Notes: generated from the letters alone by a model not told the origin. 64,000 bases of DNA from Filomicrobium sp. (GCA_017792465.1 CP051234.1:1800606-1864605); one strand, 5' to 3'; counted from the stretch's first letter, positions 18,018 through 27,203 are shown. A program made the numbers and translations.

Positions 18018-19388
18018 TTAGGCTGCGATTGCGGCTACACGATTGCGGCCGCGGCGGTTGGCCGAAGCCAATGCCGCACTGGCACGGTTAAGCAGCGCTT
18101 CCGGGCTTTCGCTGACATCACCCATTTCTGCAATGCCGACACTGGTCGTCAAACGGATGCGGCGGGCGTTGGGGTCGATAAACGGCTCGGCAGCGATTTG
18201 CGCGCGAAGGCGCTCGGCCACCTGGCCGGCTCGGCCGACTGGCATATCCGGTAGAACCACCAGGAAGTTCTCGCCGGTAAACCTGCAGGCGAGGTTGACC
18301 CCGCGGACGTTGCGCTTCAGGCGCTTGGCAAACTCAATGAGGACGCTATCTGCGGCGCGGTGACCGTAATTCTCGTTGACCTCGCTGAAAGCATCGATGT
18401 CGACCATCATCACGGACAGATCTCTGCCGTCGTGGCGGGCATCGCTCATCAAGGCCGATAGGTGGCTATCGAGATAACGCCGGTTGTATAAGCCTGTCAG
18501 GGTATCGGTGATCGACTGCTCGGCGCTTTGCTGCTGACGGCTGCGTAAGAAATCCGAGTGGCGCTTGCGCTTGATCTGGGTTTTGGCGCGCGCAAGAAGC
18601 TCATGGGCTTCGATCGGGCGCATCAGGTAGTCGTTGACGCCGGTATCGAGGCCGCGCAGCAGACGCGCGTCGGCTCCTTCTTCGATCATCACGATGATCG
18701 GCATATGCCGGGTCTCTTCGCGGTCGCGCAGATCCTTGCAGAGTTTCAGCCCGTCAGCGGATGCCAGGCTGAGCGATACCAGCACGAGATCGAACGGTTC
18801 AGAGCTCAATCGGGCATAGGCTTCCTCGATATCGGCTTCGACAACGGTTTCGTGGGATTCGGCGAGGCTTTGCTCCAGTCGTTGAGCCGATCGGGCATGA
18901 TCTTCGACAATCATGATGCGGCCGAATTCGCCCGACAGCGCCTTTTCCAGTTCGGGGTCGCCGGCAAGTCCAAGCTGGCGGCCGGTCGCGGCGCGCATCA
19001 GCATTTCATCGTTCAACGTTTTCAGGCGCGCCAGGTTTTTGACGCGGGTAATAAGCGCGATGTCGTCGACAGGCTTGGTGAGAAAATCATCGGCGCCGGC
19101 TTCCAGCCCCTGCACCTTGTCGGACGGCTGATCGAGGGCGGTCACCATAACGACCGGGATGTGCTGAGTTTCGGGCGCCTGTTTGAGGCGGCGGCAAACT
19201 TCGAAGCCGTCGATCCCGGGCATCATGACGTCAAGCAGGACAACATCGACGCGGTCGTTGGCGCAGACTTCAAGCGCTTCCATCCCTGAGAAGGCCGTCA
19301 AAACCTCGAAATATTCCGCTGACAGGCGCGCTTGCAGCAGCTTTACGTTGGCTGGGATGTCGTCGACGACAAGAACGCGGGCACTCAT
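18018..19388 (-). CDS. pleD: PleD-type response regulator with altered GGDEF domain
   Basis: This is a 456-residue protein with two receiver domains and a GGDEF domain, the architecture of PleD, the Caulobacter diguanylate cyclase that acts in polar cell-cycle signalling. The first receiver has the phospho-acceptor in VVLLDVMMPG and a KP motif; the second is an adaptor-like receiver without a clear acceptor (LVLVSLSLAS). The GGDEF domain keeps DIDAF for metal binding, but the signature loop reads T-G-E-N-F (residues about 371-375) and the upstream inhibitory site reads R-G-V-N in place of R-x-x-D. The GHxxGD element reads GHRAAD. Cyclase activity is therefore uncertain. divK lies 59 bases upstream on the same strand, and the two are probably co-transcribed. 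Confidence 0.93.
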   Translation of the reverse strand: MSARVLVVDDIPANVKLLQARLSAEYFEVLTAFSGMEALEVCANDRVDVVLLDVMMPGIDGFEVCRRLKQAPETQHIPVVMVTALDQPSDKVQGLEAGADDFLTKPVDDIALITRVKNLARLKTLNDEMLMRAATGRQLGLAGDPELEKALSGEFGRIMIVEDHARSAQRLEQSLAESHETVVEADIEEAYARLSSEPFDLVLVSLSLASADGLKLCKDLRDREETRHMPIIVMIEEGADARLLRGLDTGVNDYLMRPIEAHELLARAKTQIKRKRHSDFLRSRQQQSAEQSITDTLTGLYNRRYLDSHLSALMSDARHDGRDLSVMMVDIDAFSEVNENYGHRAADSVLIEFAKRLKRNVRGVNLACRFTGENFLVVLPDMPVGRAGQVAERLRAQIAAEPFIDPNARRIRLTTSVGIAEMGDVSESPEALLNRASAALASANRRGRNRVAAIAA

Positions 19389-19447
19389 ATGTTCAACTCA
19401 CTTAGTCTGACGGGTCTGGGTCTGACGTATCTGGTGGCTCCTGGCGA

Positions 19448-19819
19448 TCATGCGGTGCCAATGAACTGGCGAACCGTATCGAGGAAGCTTGCAACCGAGA
19501 TCGGTTTGGAAATGTAGGCTTCGCAACCGCCCGACCGGATGCGCTCTTCATCGCCCTTCATGGCGAATGCGGTGACGGCGATGACGGGGATCTGGCGTAG
19601 TTCGTCGTCTTCCTTGAGCCAGCGCGTGACTTCCAGGCCGGAAACCTCAGGCAGCTGGATATCCATCAGGATCAGGTCGGGGCGATGCTCGCGCGCGAGC
19701 GAAAGCGCGTCCAGCCCGTTGCGTGTCTGCACGGTTGCGTAGCCATGTGCATTGAGCAGATCGTGAAAGAGCTTCATGTTGAGCTCATTGTCTTCGACGA
19801 TCAGGACCTTTTTCGCCAT
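19448..19819 (-). CDS. divK: Single-domain response regulator DivK
   Basis: DivK is a stand-alone receiver that links the DivJ and PleC kinases to control of CtrA in the alphaproteobacterial cell cycle. The 123-residue protein has the acidic pair in [14 protein letters not shown], the phospho-acceptor in [13 protein letters not shown], the Thr/Ala switch in IAVTAFAM, and Lys in YISKPIS. The frame is open to 19876, but ATG 19819 after GGAGA gives the standard DivK start [11 protein letters not shown]. It stands immediately upstream of pleD, its classic partner. Confidence 0.95.
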   Translation of the reverse strand: MAKKVLIVEDNELNMKLFHDLLNAHGYATVQTRNGLDALSLAREHRPDLILMDIQLPEVSGLEVTRWLKEDDELRQIPVIAVTAFAMKGDEERIRSGGCEAYISKPISVASFLDTVRQFIGTA

Positions 19820-19956
19820 CGAACGCGTCTCCGGTCTTGGTCTATCAACGACAACTTCTGCCTGTTGGTATGTCATGGTCAGTTAACCTGTGCTGCCCCC
19901 AGCGTTTTGCACCGATTCTTAGAACCGGTCGCCATATGCACAGTGCGCTATGAGCA

Positions 19957-19972
19957 CTAACCAACAGTTTAA
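19957..19972 (-). promoter_or_regulatory. CtrA-box-like site upstream of divK
   Basis: On the minus strand the sequence is TTAA, seven bases, GTTAG. The CtrA consensus is TTAA-N7-TTAAC, so the second half has two mismatches. It lies about 140 bases upstream of the divK start, between divK and the divergent DUF3572 gene. Confidence 0.3.
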
Positions 19973-20019
19973 AAGGCCCGAATAGTTAACAATCTCTAAC
20001 CTTTGAGGGTAAAGCGGCA

Positions 20020-20328
20020 ATGCCAAAACGTTTCAAATCGGGTCTGACTGGGGGAGAGGCCAAACTCATCGGCCTGCAAGCCTTGGGTTTTGTTGCTGCT
20101 GAGGCTGATCGACTGCATCGATTTCTTGATCTGTCCGGCCTCAAAGTCGAGGAACTCAGGACTTACGCCGGCGACCCGATGACTTTGGCGGGTGTCTTAG
20201 AACACTTGATGCAGGACGAGTCGCTGCTTTTGTCGTTTGCCGCAAACCATCGCCTGACGCCTGACGATGTCAGCGCCGCTTACCGTCTGCTGGCCGGCGA
20301 GACGACTGACGGAATCGATTTTGATTGA
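20020..20328 (+). CDS. DUF3572 family protein
   Basis: This 102-residue soluble helical protein belongs to the DUF3572 family of Alphaproteobacteria, recognised by the AKLIGLQALGFVA segment, the middle GLKVEELRTYAGDP stretch and the FAANHRLTPDDVSAAYRLL end. Its function is unknown. It is divergent from divK, a position conserved in many related genomes, which hints at a link to the cell cycle but does not prove one. Confidence 0.85.
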   Translation: MPKRFKSGLTGGEAKLIGLQALGFVAAEADRLHRFLDLSGLKVEELRTYAGDPMTLAGVLEHLMQDESLLLSFAANHRLTPDDVSAAYRLLAGETTDGIDFD

Positions 20329-20364
20329 GGGTTGGTGGAGCCGCTTGCGGGCCCCGCGCAAATC

Positions 20365-21231
20365 TCAGTTCTTTGGCTGGCTGCAGGTGTCGGCATCAAG
20401 CAACGTCAGCTCGGTGAGCTGGCCGCGGATCGCGAAGTCCCCGTAATCGATCAGCAAATTAGACGAGATGCCATTTGCGTGGAAGCGAAATGCCAATTCA
20501 TAGCTGGGCGTCGCATCGGTGCCCTTGGCATTCGCCTCGTAATAGCTGATGGCGACAGGCCAAGCAGGAAGCTTATCAAGCTTGGCCAAGTGGCGCAGGT
20601 CTGCGGGGACACCGTTCAACGCCGTCTTTTCAGAAAGCTTGTTGCCAATGAAGGAATTGGTGTCGAAGACGGTCTCTCCCTGTTCGGAGCCGTCATAAAG
20701 GCGGGCGGGAAACTGGCGGCGGCCTTCGCTGGCTGCTTCGAGCAGAGCAATCGAGTGCTGGATGGGGAAGAAGACTTCCTTATCGAGATTCAAGGCGCGC
20801 GTTGTCGGTTTGGTCAGTTCGACGGCAACGGATGCATCCTCTCGGCCCGCCGTGCCTTCGGTCGATTCTGTCAGTTCCTTGCCGCGATACTGGCTGAGCA
20901 AGAAACGCATCTGGTCGCCGGCTGCTGCTTCCCAGCTCGATGTCCGCAGGTCGTTGACCGATGATGTGCCATTGCGATCTGTGACGCGGGTCACAAAGCG
21001 CATCTTCTGAGTGTAGCCGGAGCAGGTTCCGCCGGCCAATTCGTAGACCATTCGGCCCGTCATATCGGAGATGCCCGAAGAGGTCGTGGAGCGTTCCAAG
21101 GTGATGTCGTAGACGGCCCGGTGCGGGGCAAGCGAGACACCGCCGGCGACCGCGGATCCGTCGGTCAAAAGCAGGGCGGCGAGAGCAAAATTCAAGCGTG
21201 GGAGGCAGTCAGCGAGATTTACGGCGTTCAT
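20365..21231 (-). CDS. eipB: EipB/DUF1849 cell-envelope integrity protein
   Basis: This 288-residue secreted protein has an N-terminal hydrophobic segment (residues about 13-30) ending near SAVAGG, then the mature start LAPHRAVYDITLE. It matches the DUF1849 family, whose Brucella member EipB is a periplasmic beta-spiral protein needed for envelope integrity. Two cysteines, one in AGGTCSGYTQ and one near the C-terminus (DADTCSQ), correspond to the conserved disulfide of that family. It is convergent with the DUF3572 gene and likely a single-gene unit. Confidence 0.9.
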   Translation of the reverse strand: MNAVNLADCLPRLNFALAALLLTDGSAVAGGVSLAPHRAVYDITLERSTTSSGISDMTGRMVYELAGGTCSGYTQKMRFVTRVTDRNGTSSVNDLRTSSWEAAAGDQMRFLLSQYRGKELTESTEGTAGREDASVAVELTKPTTRALNLDKEVFFPIQHSIALLEAASEGRRQFPARLYDGSEQGETVFDTNSFIGNKLSEKTALNGVPADLRHLAKLDKLPAWPVAISYYEANAKGTDATPSYELAFRFHANGISSNLLIDYGDFAIRGQLTELTLLDADTCSQPKN

Positions 21232-21511
21232 CCATCACTCCGGGTGCGGGGCGCTTTTTCGGCGCGATCAAGCACCTTCATTCTAGTTCGATCCGGGTTT
21301 GAGGCAAAGTCACCCGAAAAATGGGCGCTTTTTGGAGGCCGAATGGGCCGTAGACGGCCAAAACGCCGGTGTGCTTGGCCGATAACGAGTGCTGGTCACC
21401 GGGGGCGCGCAACGAAGCTTGAACCAGCCAAGAGCGCTTGAGCTTTAACTCCAGGCCAAAAAGCTCTAACCATCATGGAAACCCACTGAACCGAACATTG
21501 AAGGCTTCACG

Positions 21512-21979
21512 ATGACCGATGCTGTTTTAGTCCGACTTGAGGCGTTGAACCTGAAACTGCCGGCTGCTCCTGCACCTGTCGCAAACTATGTCCCCTATCT
21601 GATGAGTGGCGACCTTCTGTTCGTCTCCGGCCAGGTTTCAAAAGCCGCCGACGGTTCGATCGTTGCCGGCAAGCTCGGGGCCGATCTCACGGTCGAGCAA
21701 GGCCAGGAAGCCGCCCGCCACTGTGCACTGAACATTCTGGCGCAGGCGCACGCAGCTCTGGGCCGTCTCGACCGGGTCGCGAAGGTTGTTAAGCTCAACG
21801 GGTTCGTCAATGCGACGGGCGATTTCGCCGACCATCCGCTGGTGATCAACGGGGCATCCGATCTCATGGTTGAGGTGCTCGGCGATGCGGGACGGCATAC
21901 GCGCGCTGCTGTAGGCGTTTCAAGCCTGCCGGCCAACTGTGCTGTCGAGATCGACGCGATCCTGCAATTCAGGACCTGA
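21512..21979 (+). CDS. RidA family (YjgF/YER057c/UK114) protein
   Basis: This 155-residue protein belongs to the RidA superfamily, in the group typified by the LPAAPAPVANYVPYLMSGDLLFVSGQ start. RidA enzymes deaminate reactive enamine or imine intermediates. Members of this longer subgroup often lack the catalytic arginine of RidA itself, and I do not see that arginine at the expected place before the C-terminus (GVSSLPANCAVEIDAILQF). Deaminase activity is therefore not certain. It runs into the GDPD gene with an eight-base gap and is probably co-transcribed with it. Confidence 0.88.
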   Translation: MTDAVLVRLEALNLKLPAAPAPVANYVPYLMSGDLLFVSGQVSKAADGSIVAGKLGADLTVEQGQEAARHCALNILAQAHAALGRLDRVAKVVKLNGFVNATGDFADHPLVINGASDLMVEVLGDAGRHTRAAVGVSSLPANCAVEIDAILQFRT

Positions 21980-21986
21980 ACCTGCG

Positions 21987-22802
21987 ATGGCGATCGCGCG
22001 TGACGATCCGCCGAAGGTGCTGCTGTCTTCTGCCTATCGCCGCCCGTTCGCGCACCGCGGGTTGCACGATGGCTGTCGGCCTGAAGAGCCGGACAAGGCG
22101 TTCGAAAACACGCTCACCGCATTCGAAGCCGCCATCGCGGTTGGCTTTGGCATTGAGTGCGATATTCGCGCTGCCGAGGGTGGGCTGCCTGTCGTCTTTC
22201 ACGATCGTGACATTCCTGTCGGCTTGCCCTTTGCCGGGCGGCCGGTGGCTTCGCTCGGCAACGAAGAAGTTGGCGGCTTAAATTATTGCGACGGGAGCCC
22301 GCTGCTGACATTCGCCTCATTTCTGGCCGCCGTCGGTGGGCGCGTACCGATCTTGGCGGAGCTGAAATTCGATTGTAAGGCGGGCGACCCGAAATTTCTG
22401 GCCGCCATCGCTGAACTGGCTTCCGGCTACCGCGGGGCATTGGCGTTGATGTCGTTCGAACCGCAGCCGCTTGCCGAACTCATGCGGCTAGCCGGCGCCG
22501 TGCCGCGCGGTCTTGTTGCTAGGCGTTTTGACGAAGACCCTGCCGAGGTCACGCGCCTCGGACCCAGCGAGGCACGGCGACGGAGTATGGCGTGCGACCT
22601 AGCCGCGATCGGCGGCAGCTTTGTTGCCTACGACCTGCCGGGGCTTGCGCGTTTGCCGCCAGGGACATTGAGTCTGGCCGAGGGGGACATGCTTTTCGCC
22701 TGGACGGTTCGGAGCTCCAGCGATCTGCAACTGGCAGAACAGCTTGTCGACGCCCCGATCTGCGAGGGCGAAGCGGCAAGGCTGCTGATCGCGTCGCGAT
22801 AG
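21987..22802 (+). CDS. Glycerophosphodiester phosphodiesterase family protein
   Basis: This 271-residue TIM-barrel protein is a GDPD-type enzyme, which splits glycerophosphodiesters into glycerol-3-phosphate and an alcohol. The catalytic and metal residues are visible in FAHRGLHDG, in ENTLTAFEAAIAVGFGIECD (E-N-T and E-x-D), and in VVFHDRDI. ILAELKF supplies the later acidic ligand. There is no signal peptide, so it is probably cytoplasmic. The frame extends upstream to 21939 inside the RidA gene, but ATG 21987 is the natural start. It may recycle phospholipid head groups, which is an inference from the family. Confidence 0.9.
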   Translation: MAIARDDPPKVLLSSAYRRPFAHRGLHDGCRPEEPDKAFENTLTAFEAAIAVGFGIECDIRAAEGGLPVVFHDRDIPVGLPFAGRPVASLGNEEVGGLNYCDGSPLLTFASFLAAVGGRVPILAELKFDCKAGDPKFLAAIAELASGYRGALALMSFEPQPLAELMRLAGAVPRGLVARRFDEDPAEVTRLGPSEARRRSMACDLAAIGGSFVAYDLPGLARLPPGTLSLAEGDMLFAWTVRSSSDLQLAEQLVDAPICEGEAARLLIASR

Positions 22803-22809
22803 GTTGGGC

Positions 22810-24396
22810 TTAATAGATCCCGCGGATGTGGCGGCGGCGGCGCAGCTGATTGGCGATGGCTCGATTTCGATAAGCCTGGAACTGGCGATAGTTGCGGAAC
22901 CGACGTGCGCGACGCTTGCGGTTATAGACGCGAGCTTTGCGCGCGCGGCGGTGTTGACGCTTGAGGGCCGCTCTTCTGCGGAGGGCTTTTGCTCTTCTTG
23001 CGCGACGCAGTTTGTTGAGCCGCCGCGACGACTTTCTGGCGCTATGGCGCGAGGCCGTGCGTTTTGACAACACTCTCGGGCGGACGCGCGGCGCTGGTCT
23101 CTCAACGGCTTCCAACCGGGCCAGCGCCATCCGACGGCGGCGCTGTGCGAGAGCGGCAATCTCAGTATTGGTCAACCTTTTGCGCAGCAGCTGCGAAGGA
23201 ACTGGCGGGGCCAATTCGGCGACTTGGTTGTCCTCGGTTACGTCTGGCTTCATGAGAGGGGATGGCGGCCAGTTTGGCTGCGCTGATGTGGACGAACTGG
23301 ACGGCGTGCCGGCTGGTTCCAATTCGCGGGCGTTGGCGGCGAGAACTCTGCCTGCTGCAGAGGGTGCAGCTTTATGCCCGGCAGTCGATTTGGCCGCTCG
23401 CTCCGTCTTCGCAATCCCGTGGCTGGTGATCTTTGCGGGCAATTGCTCGTGGAGCGCGAGGCGCTCGCTTTTGCGGACGGCGGGAGCGCCAACGCGAGCG
23501 GGCTCGGTTGCACCGTAGCGGCTCGCGGCAACGACCTCCAAGCGCCGCTGGCCTTGCGCATGGGCTGTCTCGGCCAAGGATGCTGTCTGGATCGTGCTCG
23601 CTGGTGCCGCGCTGCGAGTCTTGGTCCCCGATATGCTGCCGGTGACGATATTGGAATAAGGCGCGTCGGCTGCATCGGATGCGATGACGGCCATGGCTTT
23701 CTCGTCCGTTGCGCTTGGCGTCGCGGATGCCGGGCGAACGAAGTCCTTTTCGGATGCAAGGTCTCGCGCTTCCAGCTTGGCGATTGCCGAGCGAGCCTCG
23801 GCCTGTGCACGCTGCGCGGCTGGGTTCAAGAACTGCATCAAGGACGGGGGTGTGACCGCGATCAACCGGTCGGCCGTTTCCTTCAATGCCGCGACCACGG
23901 TTTGCGTTGTTGTGGTAGGTTCGGCTTCGACAGAAGGGGCGGCTTGGGTGGTCGATGAGACAGTCGATAGGCGCGCCGCACCCACCGGTTGTGCTTCGAT
24001 CGCATCAGGTAGGTCCGGCCTCTTGACCTGGGCGACAGCGGCCAAAATCACCACAGGCTTTCTCGTCGGCAAAGCAATCGGGTGTTGGCCCTTGCTTTTC
24101 TTGGCAGAAGCCAGACCTGCTCTTTGTGCCTTCTCAGGCATCAATCGACGAGCTTTGTCCGTATTCGGCTTATCAGCCCGCTCAACGTCATCGGCTCGCT
24201 CGGGCACGCTGCCAAGCGCAAGCTTTTGGACCGCAGATGGTGGCGGGCTTTGCACAACGCGGCGGCTATCGACGACTGTCGGCCAGGACTTGACCCGGTT
24301 CTTCGCAGGCGTGTGCGAACTTGTGAACAGCGATGCATAGCCATAACCGGCCGTCGCAAAGACAGCCAGTACGACCGCGATTGTACTGAAACGCAT
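22810..24396 (-). CDS. Secreted or membrane-anchored protein with arginine-rich C-terminus
   Basis: I do not recognise a family. The 528-residue protein starts with one hydrophobic segment (residues about 3-22), either a signal peptide or an anchor. A long alanine-, threonine- and proline-rich part of low complexity follows (about 350 residues, probably disordered). The last 110 residues are nearly half arginine and lysine, with motifs such as RRARRAKALRRRAALKRQHR and a final tyrosine. ATG 24396 follows GGGAGA at six bases, so the start is secure. Such a tail would bind nucleic acid, lipopolysaccharide or peptidoglycan by charge. It is convergent with the GDPD gene, separated by only seven bases. 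Confidence 0.75.
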   Translation of the reverse strand: MRFSTIAVVLAVFATAGYGYASLFTSSHTPAKNRVKSWPTVVDSRRVVQSPPPSAVQKLALGSVPERADDVERADKPNTDKARRLMPEKAQRAGLASAKKSKGQHPIALPTRKPVVILAAVAQVKRPDLPDAIEAQPVGAARLSTVSSTTQAAPSVEAEPTTTTQTVVAALKETADRLIAVTPPSLMQFLNPAAQRAQAEARSAIAKLEARDLASEKDFVRPASATPSATDEKAMAVIASDAADAPYSNIVTGSISGTKTRSAAPASTIQTASLAETAHAQGQRRLEVVAASRYGATEPARVGAPAVRKSERLALHEQLPAKITSHGIAKTERAAKSTAGHKAAPSAAGRVLAANARELEPAGTPSSSSTSAQPNWPPSPLMKPDVTEDNQVAELAPPVPSQLLRKRLTNTEIAALAQRRRRMALARLEAVERPAPRVRPRVLSKRTASRHSARKSSRRLNKLRRARRAKALRRRAALKRQHRRARKARVYNRKRRARRFRNYRQFQAYRNRAIANQLRRRRHIRGIY

Positions 24397-24624
24397 TATT
24401 ATTCTCCCGCACGGCATACGTCGCGCACGCCAGTTCACCCGCAGCGGCTCCGCAAACTGACAAAATCGTGACAGCCAACCACTTTGCGAGCTTCCTCACC
24501 CTATTGGCAGTTTTTCATTCTAGAATGCTGTAGGCAACCTGTTTCCATCGGAAATCGCTTTTTCTGCATCGTAGGAAACGCACGGTGCCAAGATGCGAGG
24601 CGCGCCCAGAAGCCGTATTGAAAA

Positions 24625-25884
24625 ATGGCCAAGAACGCGCGACATCTGTTCTTGAGTTCGATCATGACAACAGACCACCAAAGCCACGATCACGATCATG
24701 ACGACGGCTGTTCGGATACGGCCGACGACGACCCGCGTCGCGTCCGCGTGGTCGCTGGTCTTGCTGACATTTCAGCCGAGGCGTTCGACGCCTGTGCCAA
24801 CCCGGAAGACCGGCCGTTCAACCCGTTTGTCGAGCACGCCTTCCTGCAATCGCTCGAAGAAGCTGGCTGTGTCGGCAAGGGAACCGGTTGGCATCCGCAG
24901 CACCTGGTTTTGGAAGACGGCGAAGGTGAAATCCTCGGGGTCATGCCGGCCTACTTGAAGACGCACAGCCGTGGCGAATACATTTTCGATCACGCCTTTG
25001 CGGAGGCTTATCATCGTGCCGGCGGGCAATATTATCCTAAGCTGCAGGTCGCCGTTCCGTTCACGCCCGTTCCCGGACCGCGCATTCTGGTTCGGCCCGG
25101 CGCTGAAGCTCAATTGAACGAGCAGATCCTGGCGGGCGCCGCCGTCGAAGTCGCGCGCCGGCACAACGTGTCATCGGTGCATGTGACGTTCCTCGAAGAG
25201 GAGGCCTGGCAGCGTCTAGGCGCGCTTGGATTTCTGCAGCGGACCGACCAGCAGTTTCATTTTGCCAATCCAGGTTATGGCTCGTTTGATGATTTTCTGC
25301 AGACGCTTGCATCGCGAAAACGCAAAGCCCTGCGCAAGGAACGCGAGCAGGCGCTCAGCGACGGGATCACAATCGAACATGTGTCAGGTGCGGACCTCAC
25401 CGAAGCGCACTGGGATGCGTTTTATGAATTCTACATCGACACCAGCGACCGCAAATGGGGCGATCCCTATCTCAACCGGAGTTTCTTTACGTTGCTGGGA
25501 GAGCGCATGCCGGAGAGCTGCCTGCTGATCATGGCCAAACGGGACGGCCGGTATATCGCTGGCGCGCTCAATCTGATTGGCGGCGACTGCCTTTATGGAC
25601 GCTACTGGGGCTCGATCGAGCATCACCCGTTTCTGCATTTTGAAGTCTGCTATTATCAGGCGATCGACTTTGCCATTGCGCACGGCCTGGCGCGGGTCGA
25701 GGCCGGTGCACAGGGTCAACATAAGCTGGCGCGCGGGTACGTCCCCGAAACCACCTACTCGGCGCATTGGTTTGCCGATCCGGGGCTGTCGTCGGCGGTT
25801 GAGCGATATTTGAAATCCGAGCGGCTGGAAATCGAGCGGGCCAATCAGATCCTGGCTGAATATGCGCCCTACAAAAAGGGCTGA
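24625..25884 (+). CDS. DUF482/FemAB-like GNAT acyltransferase
   Basis: This 419-residue protein fits the DUF482 family (peptidoglycan-biosynthesis-like, related to GNAT and FemAB folds). Signatures are NPFVEHAFLQSLEEAGCVG near the N-terminus, the HAFAEAYHRAGGQYYPKLQ segment, the FEVCYYQAIDFAIAHG stretch and VEAGAQGQHKLARGYVP near the C-terminus. The substrate is unknown. The first 30 residues contain a short His-Asp run (HDHDHDD), uncommon in the family and possibly metal-binding. ATG 24664 is an alternative start just before that run; neither start has a strong ribosome-binding site. Confidence 0.85.
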   Translation: MAKNARHLFLSSIMTTDHQSHDHDHDDGCSDTADDDPRRVRVVAGLADISAEAFDACANPEDRPFNPFVEHAFLQSLEEAGCVGKGTGWHPQHLVLEDGEGEILGVMPAYLKTHSRGEYIFDHAFAEAYHRAGGQYYPKLQVAVPFTPVPGPRILVRPGAEAQLNEQILAGAAVEVARRHNVSSVHVTFLEEEAWQRLGALGFLQRTDQQFHFANPGYGSFDDFLQTLASRKRKALRKEREQALSDGITIEHVSGADLTEAHWDAFYEFYIDTSDRKWGDPYLNRSFFTLLGERMPESCLLIMAKRDGRYIAGALNLIGGDCLYGRYWGSIEHHPFLHFEVCYYQAIDFAIAHGLARVEAGAQGQHKLARGYVPETTYSAHWFADPGLSSAVERYLKSERLEIERANQILAEYAPYKKG

Positions 25885-26080
25885 CCGGCGGCGTGGCTAC
25901 AGCTTTCAAGGCTGGCCGGTTGCGGGTGGCGGCAGCAGTATCGATCAGCGAATGCGGTCCTTAAAGCGACCAATTTGGCGGCCTGCTTGATCTCAGGCAT
26001 TGACGTTGGGCGCTCAAGACGCCTACCTCGTGCCAACGAACACAAACGCGATGCACGATCTGCCGAACAGGAGCCCTGCG

Positions 26081-26515
26081 ATGACTGCCAGCTATGACGT
26101 CGACAACATCTTTGCGAAAATCCTGCGCGGTGAGATCCCTTGCCACAAGGTCTTTGAGGATGACAACGCAATCGTCTTCATGGATGTGATGCCACAATCC
26201 ACCGGACATACGCTGATTGTCCCCAAGGCGCCGTCGCGGAATCTTCTCGATGCGGACGCTGGAGTCCTGTCGGCTATCATCCCGCTGATTCAACGCGTGG
26301 CGATTGCCGCCAAATCCGCTTTCGGGGCAGACGGCATCACGTTCATGCAATTCAACGAGGGCGCTGGCGGGCAGACCGTCTTTCACCTGCATTTTCATGT
26401 CATCCCCCGGTTCGAAGGCGAGGCGCTCAAATCGCATGGCCGCGGAATGGAAGAGCCCGGCGTTTTGGCGGCCAATGCGGAAAAGCTGAAAGCGGCACTC
26501 GCTGCGCTCGATTGA
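26081..26515 (+). CDS. HIT family protein
   Basis: This 144-residue histidine-triad hydrolase is of the Hint branch. It has the N-terminal NIFAKILRGEIPCHKVFED, the middle STGHTLIVPK, and the triad itself in FHLHFHVIPR, where His-x-His-x-His carries the nucleophilic histidine. Such proteins hydrolyse phosphoramidates of AMP. The ATG at 26081 follows AGGAG at seven bases; the longer upstream frame from 26000 is not needed. Confidence 0.93.
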   Translation: MTASYDVDNIFAKILRGEIPCHKVFEDDNAIVFMDVMPQSTGHTLIVPKAPSRNLLDADAGVLSAIIPLIQRVAIAAKSAFGADGITFMQFNEGAGGQTVFHLHFHVIPRFEGEALKSHGRGMEEPGVLAANAEKLKAALAALD

Positions 26516-26561
26516 GTAGATCCTACGCTGTGCGGTTAGCGTCTGACGGGAGGTTTCTGGA

Positions 26562-27203
26562 TTGACGAAGATCCTGGTCATCGGCGCCAGTCGCGGTATC
26601 GGGCTTGAGACCGTCCGATGCGCGCTCGAAGCAGGCCTTGAGGTCCGGGCGTTCTCCCGCCATGCGGACAAAATCGCGCTGCAAGACCCGAAACTGGAGA
26701 AGCTTGCCGGTGATGCTCTGGAAGCCGGCGACATCGAGCGGGCGCTTTCCGGTGTCGACGTTGTTATCCAGGTTCTGGGCGCGCCACACAATCTTGAGAC
26801 TGTCGTCAGCGGCACGCACCTGTTTTCAGATGCGACACGCGTCCTTATCGATAGCATGGAGGGAAATGGACCGAAGCGCCTCATCTGCGTGACCGGGCTC
26901 GGCGCCGGTGACAGCCGCATGCATTTGAAGGGGATGTACCGGCTCATGTTCACGCTGGCTCTCGCGCGCATGTACGACGACAAGGATGTCCAGGAGCGGA
27001 TGGTTCGCAATTCGAGCCTCGACTGGACGATCGTGCGGCCAGGGCTTTTGACGGACGGGCGGGCGACCGGCGTCTATCAGGTCCTTGAGAAGTCCGATGA
27101 CTGGCGTGCGGCCTCGATCCGAAGGGCTGACGTCGGGCTGTTCTTGGTCGATGAAGCGCTGAAAGGGAATTACCGGGGCAAGACACCGGTCATCATAGGA
27201 TGA
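26562..27203 (+). CDS. NAD(P)-binding atypical SDR protein
   Basis: This 213-residue Rossmann protein starts with TKILVIGASRGIGLETV, the dinucleotide-binding glycine motif of atypical short-chain dehydrogenases. VDVVIQVLGAPHN and the RLICVTGLGAGDSR segment follow, and SSLDWTIVRPGLLTDG near the end matches the NAD(P)H-binding (YwnB/BVR-B-like) group. Substrate and reaction are unknown. The TTG start is supported by GGGAGG eight bases before it. The 3' end overlaps the 3' end of azlD by 11 bases. Confidence 0.85.
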   Translation: MTKILVIGASRGIGLETVRCALEAGLEVRAFSRHADKIALQDPKLEKLAGDALEAGDIERALSGVDVVIQVLGAPHNLETVVSGTHLFSDATRVLIDSMEGNGPKRLICVTGLGAGDSRMHLKGMYRLMFTLALARMYDDKDVQERMVRNSSLDWTIVRPGLLTDGRATGVYQVLEKSDDWRAASIRRADVGLFLVDEALKGNYRGKTPVIIG

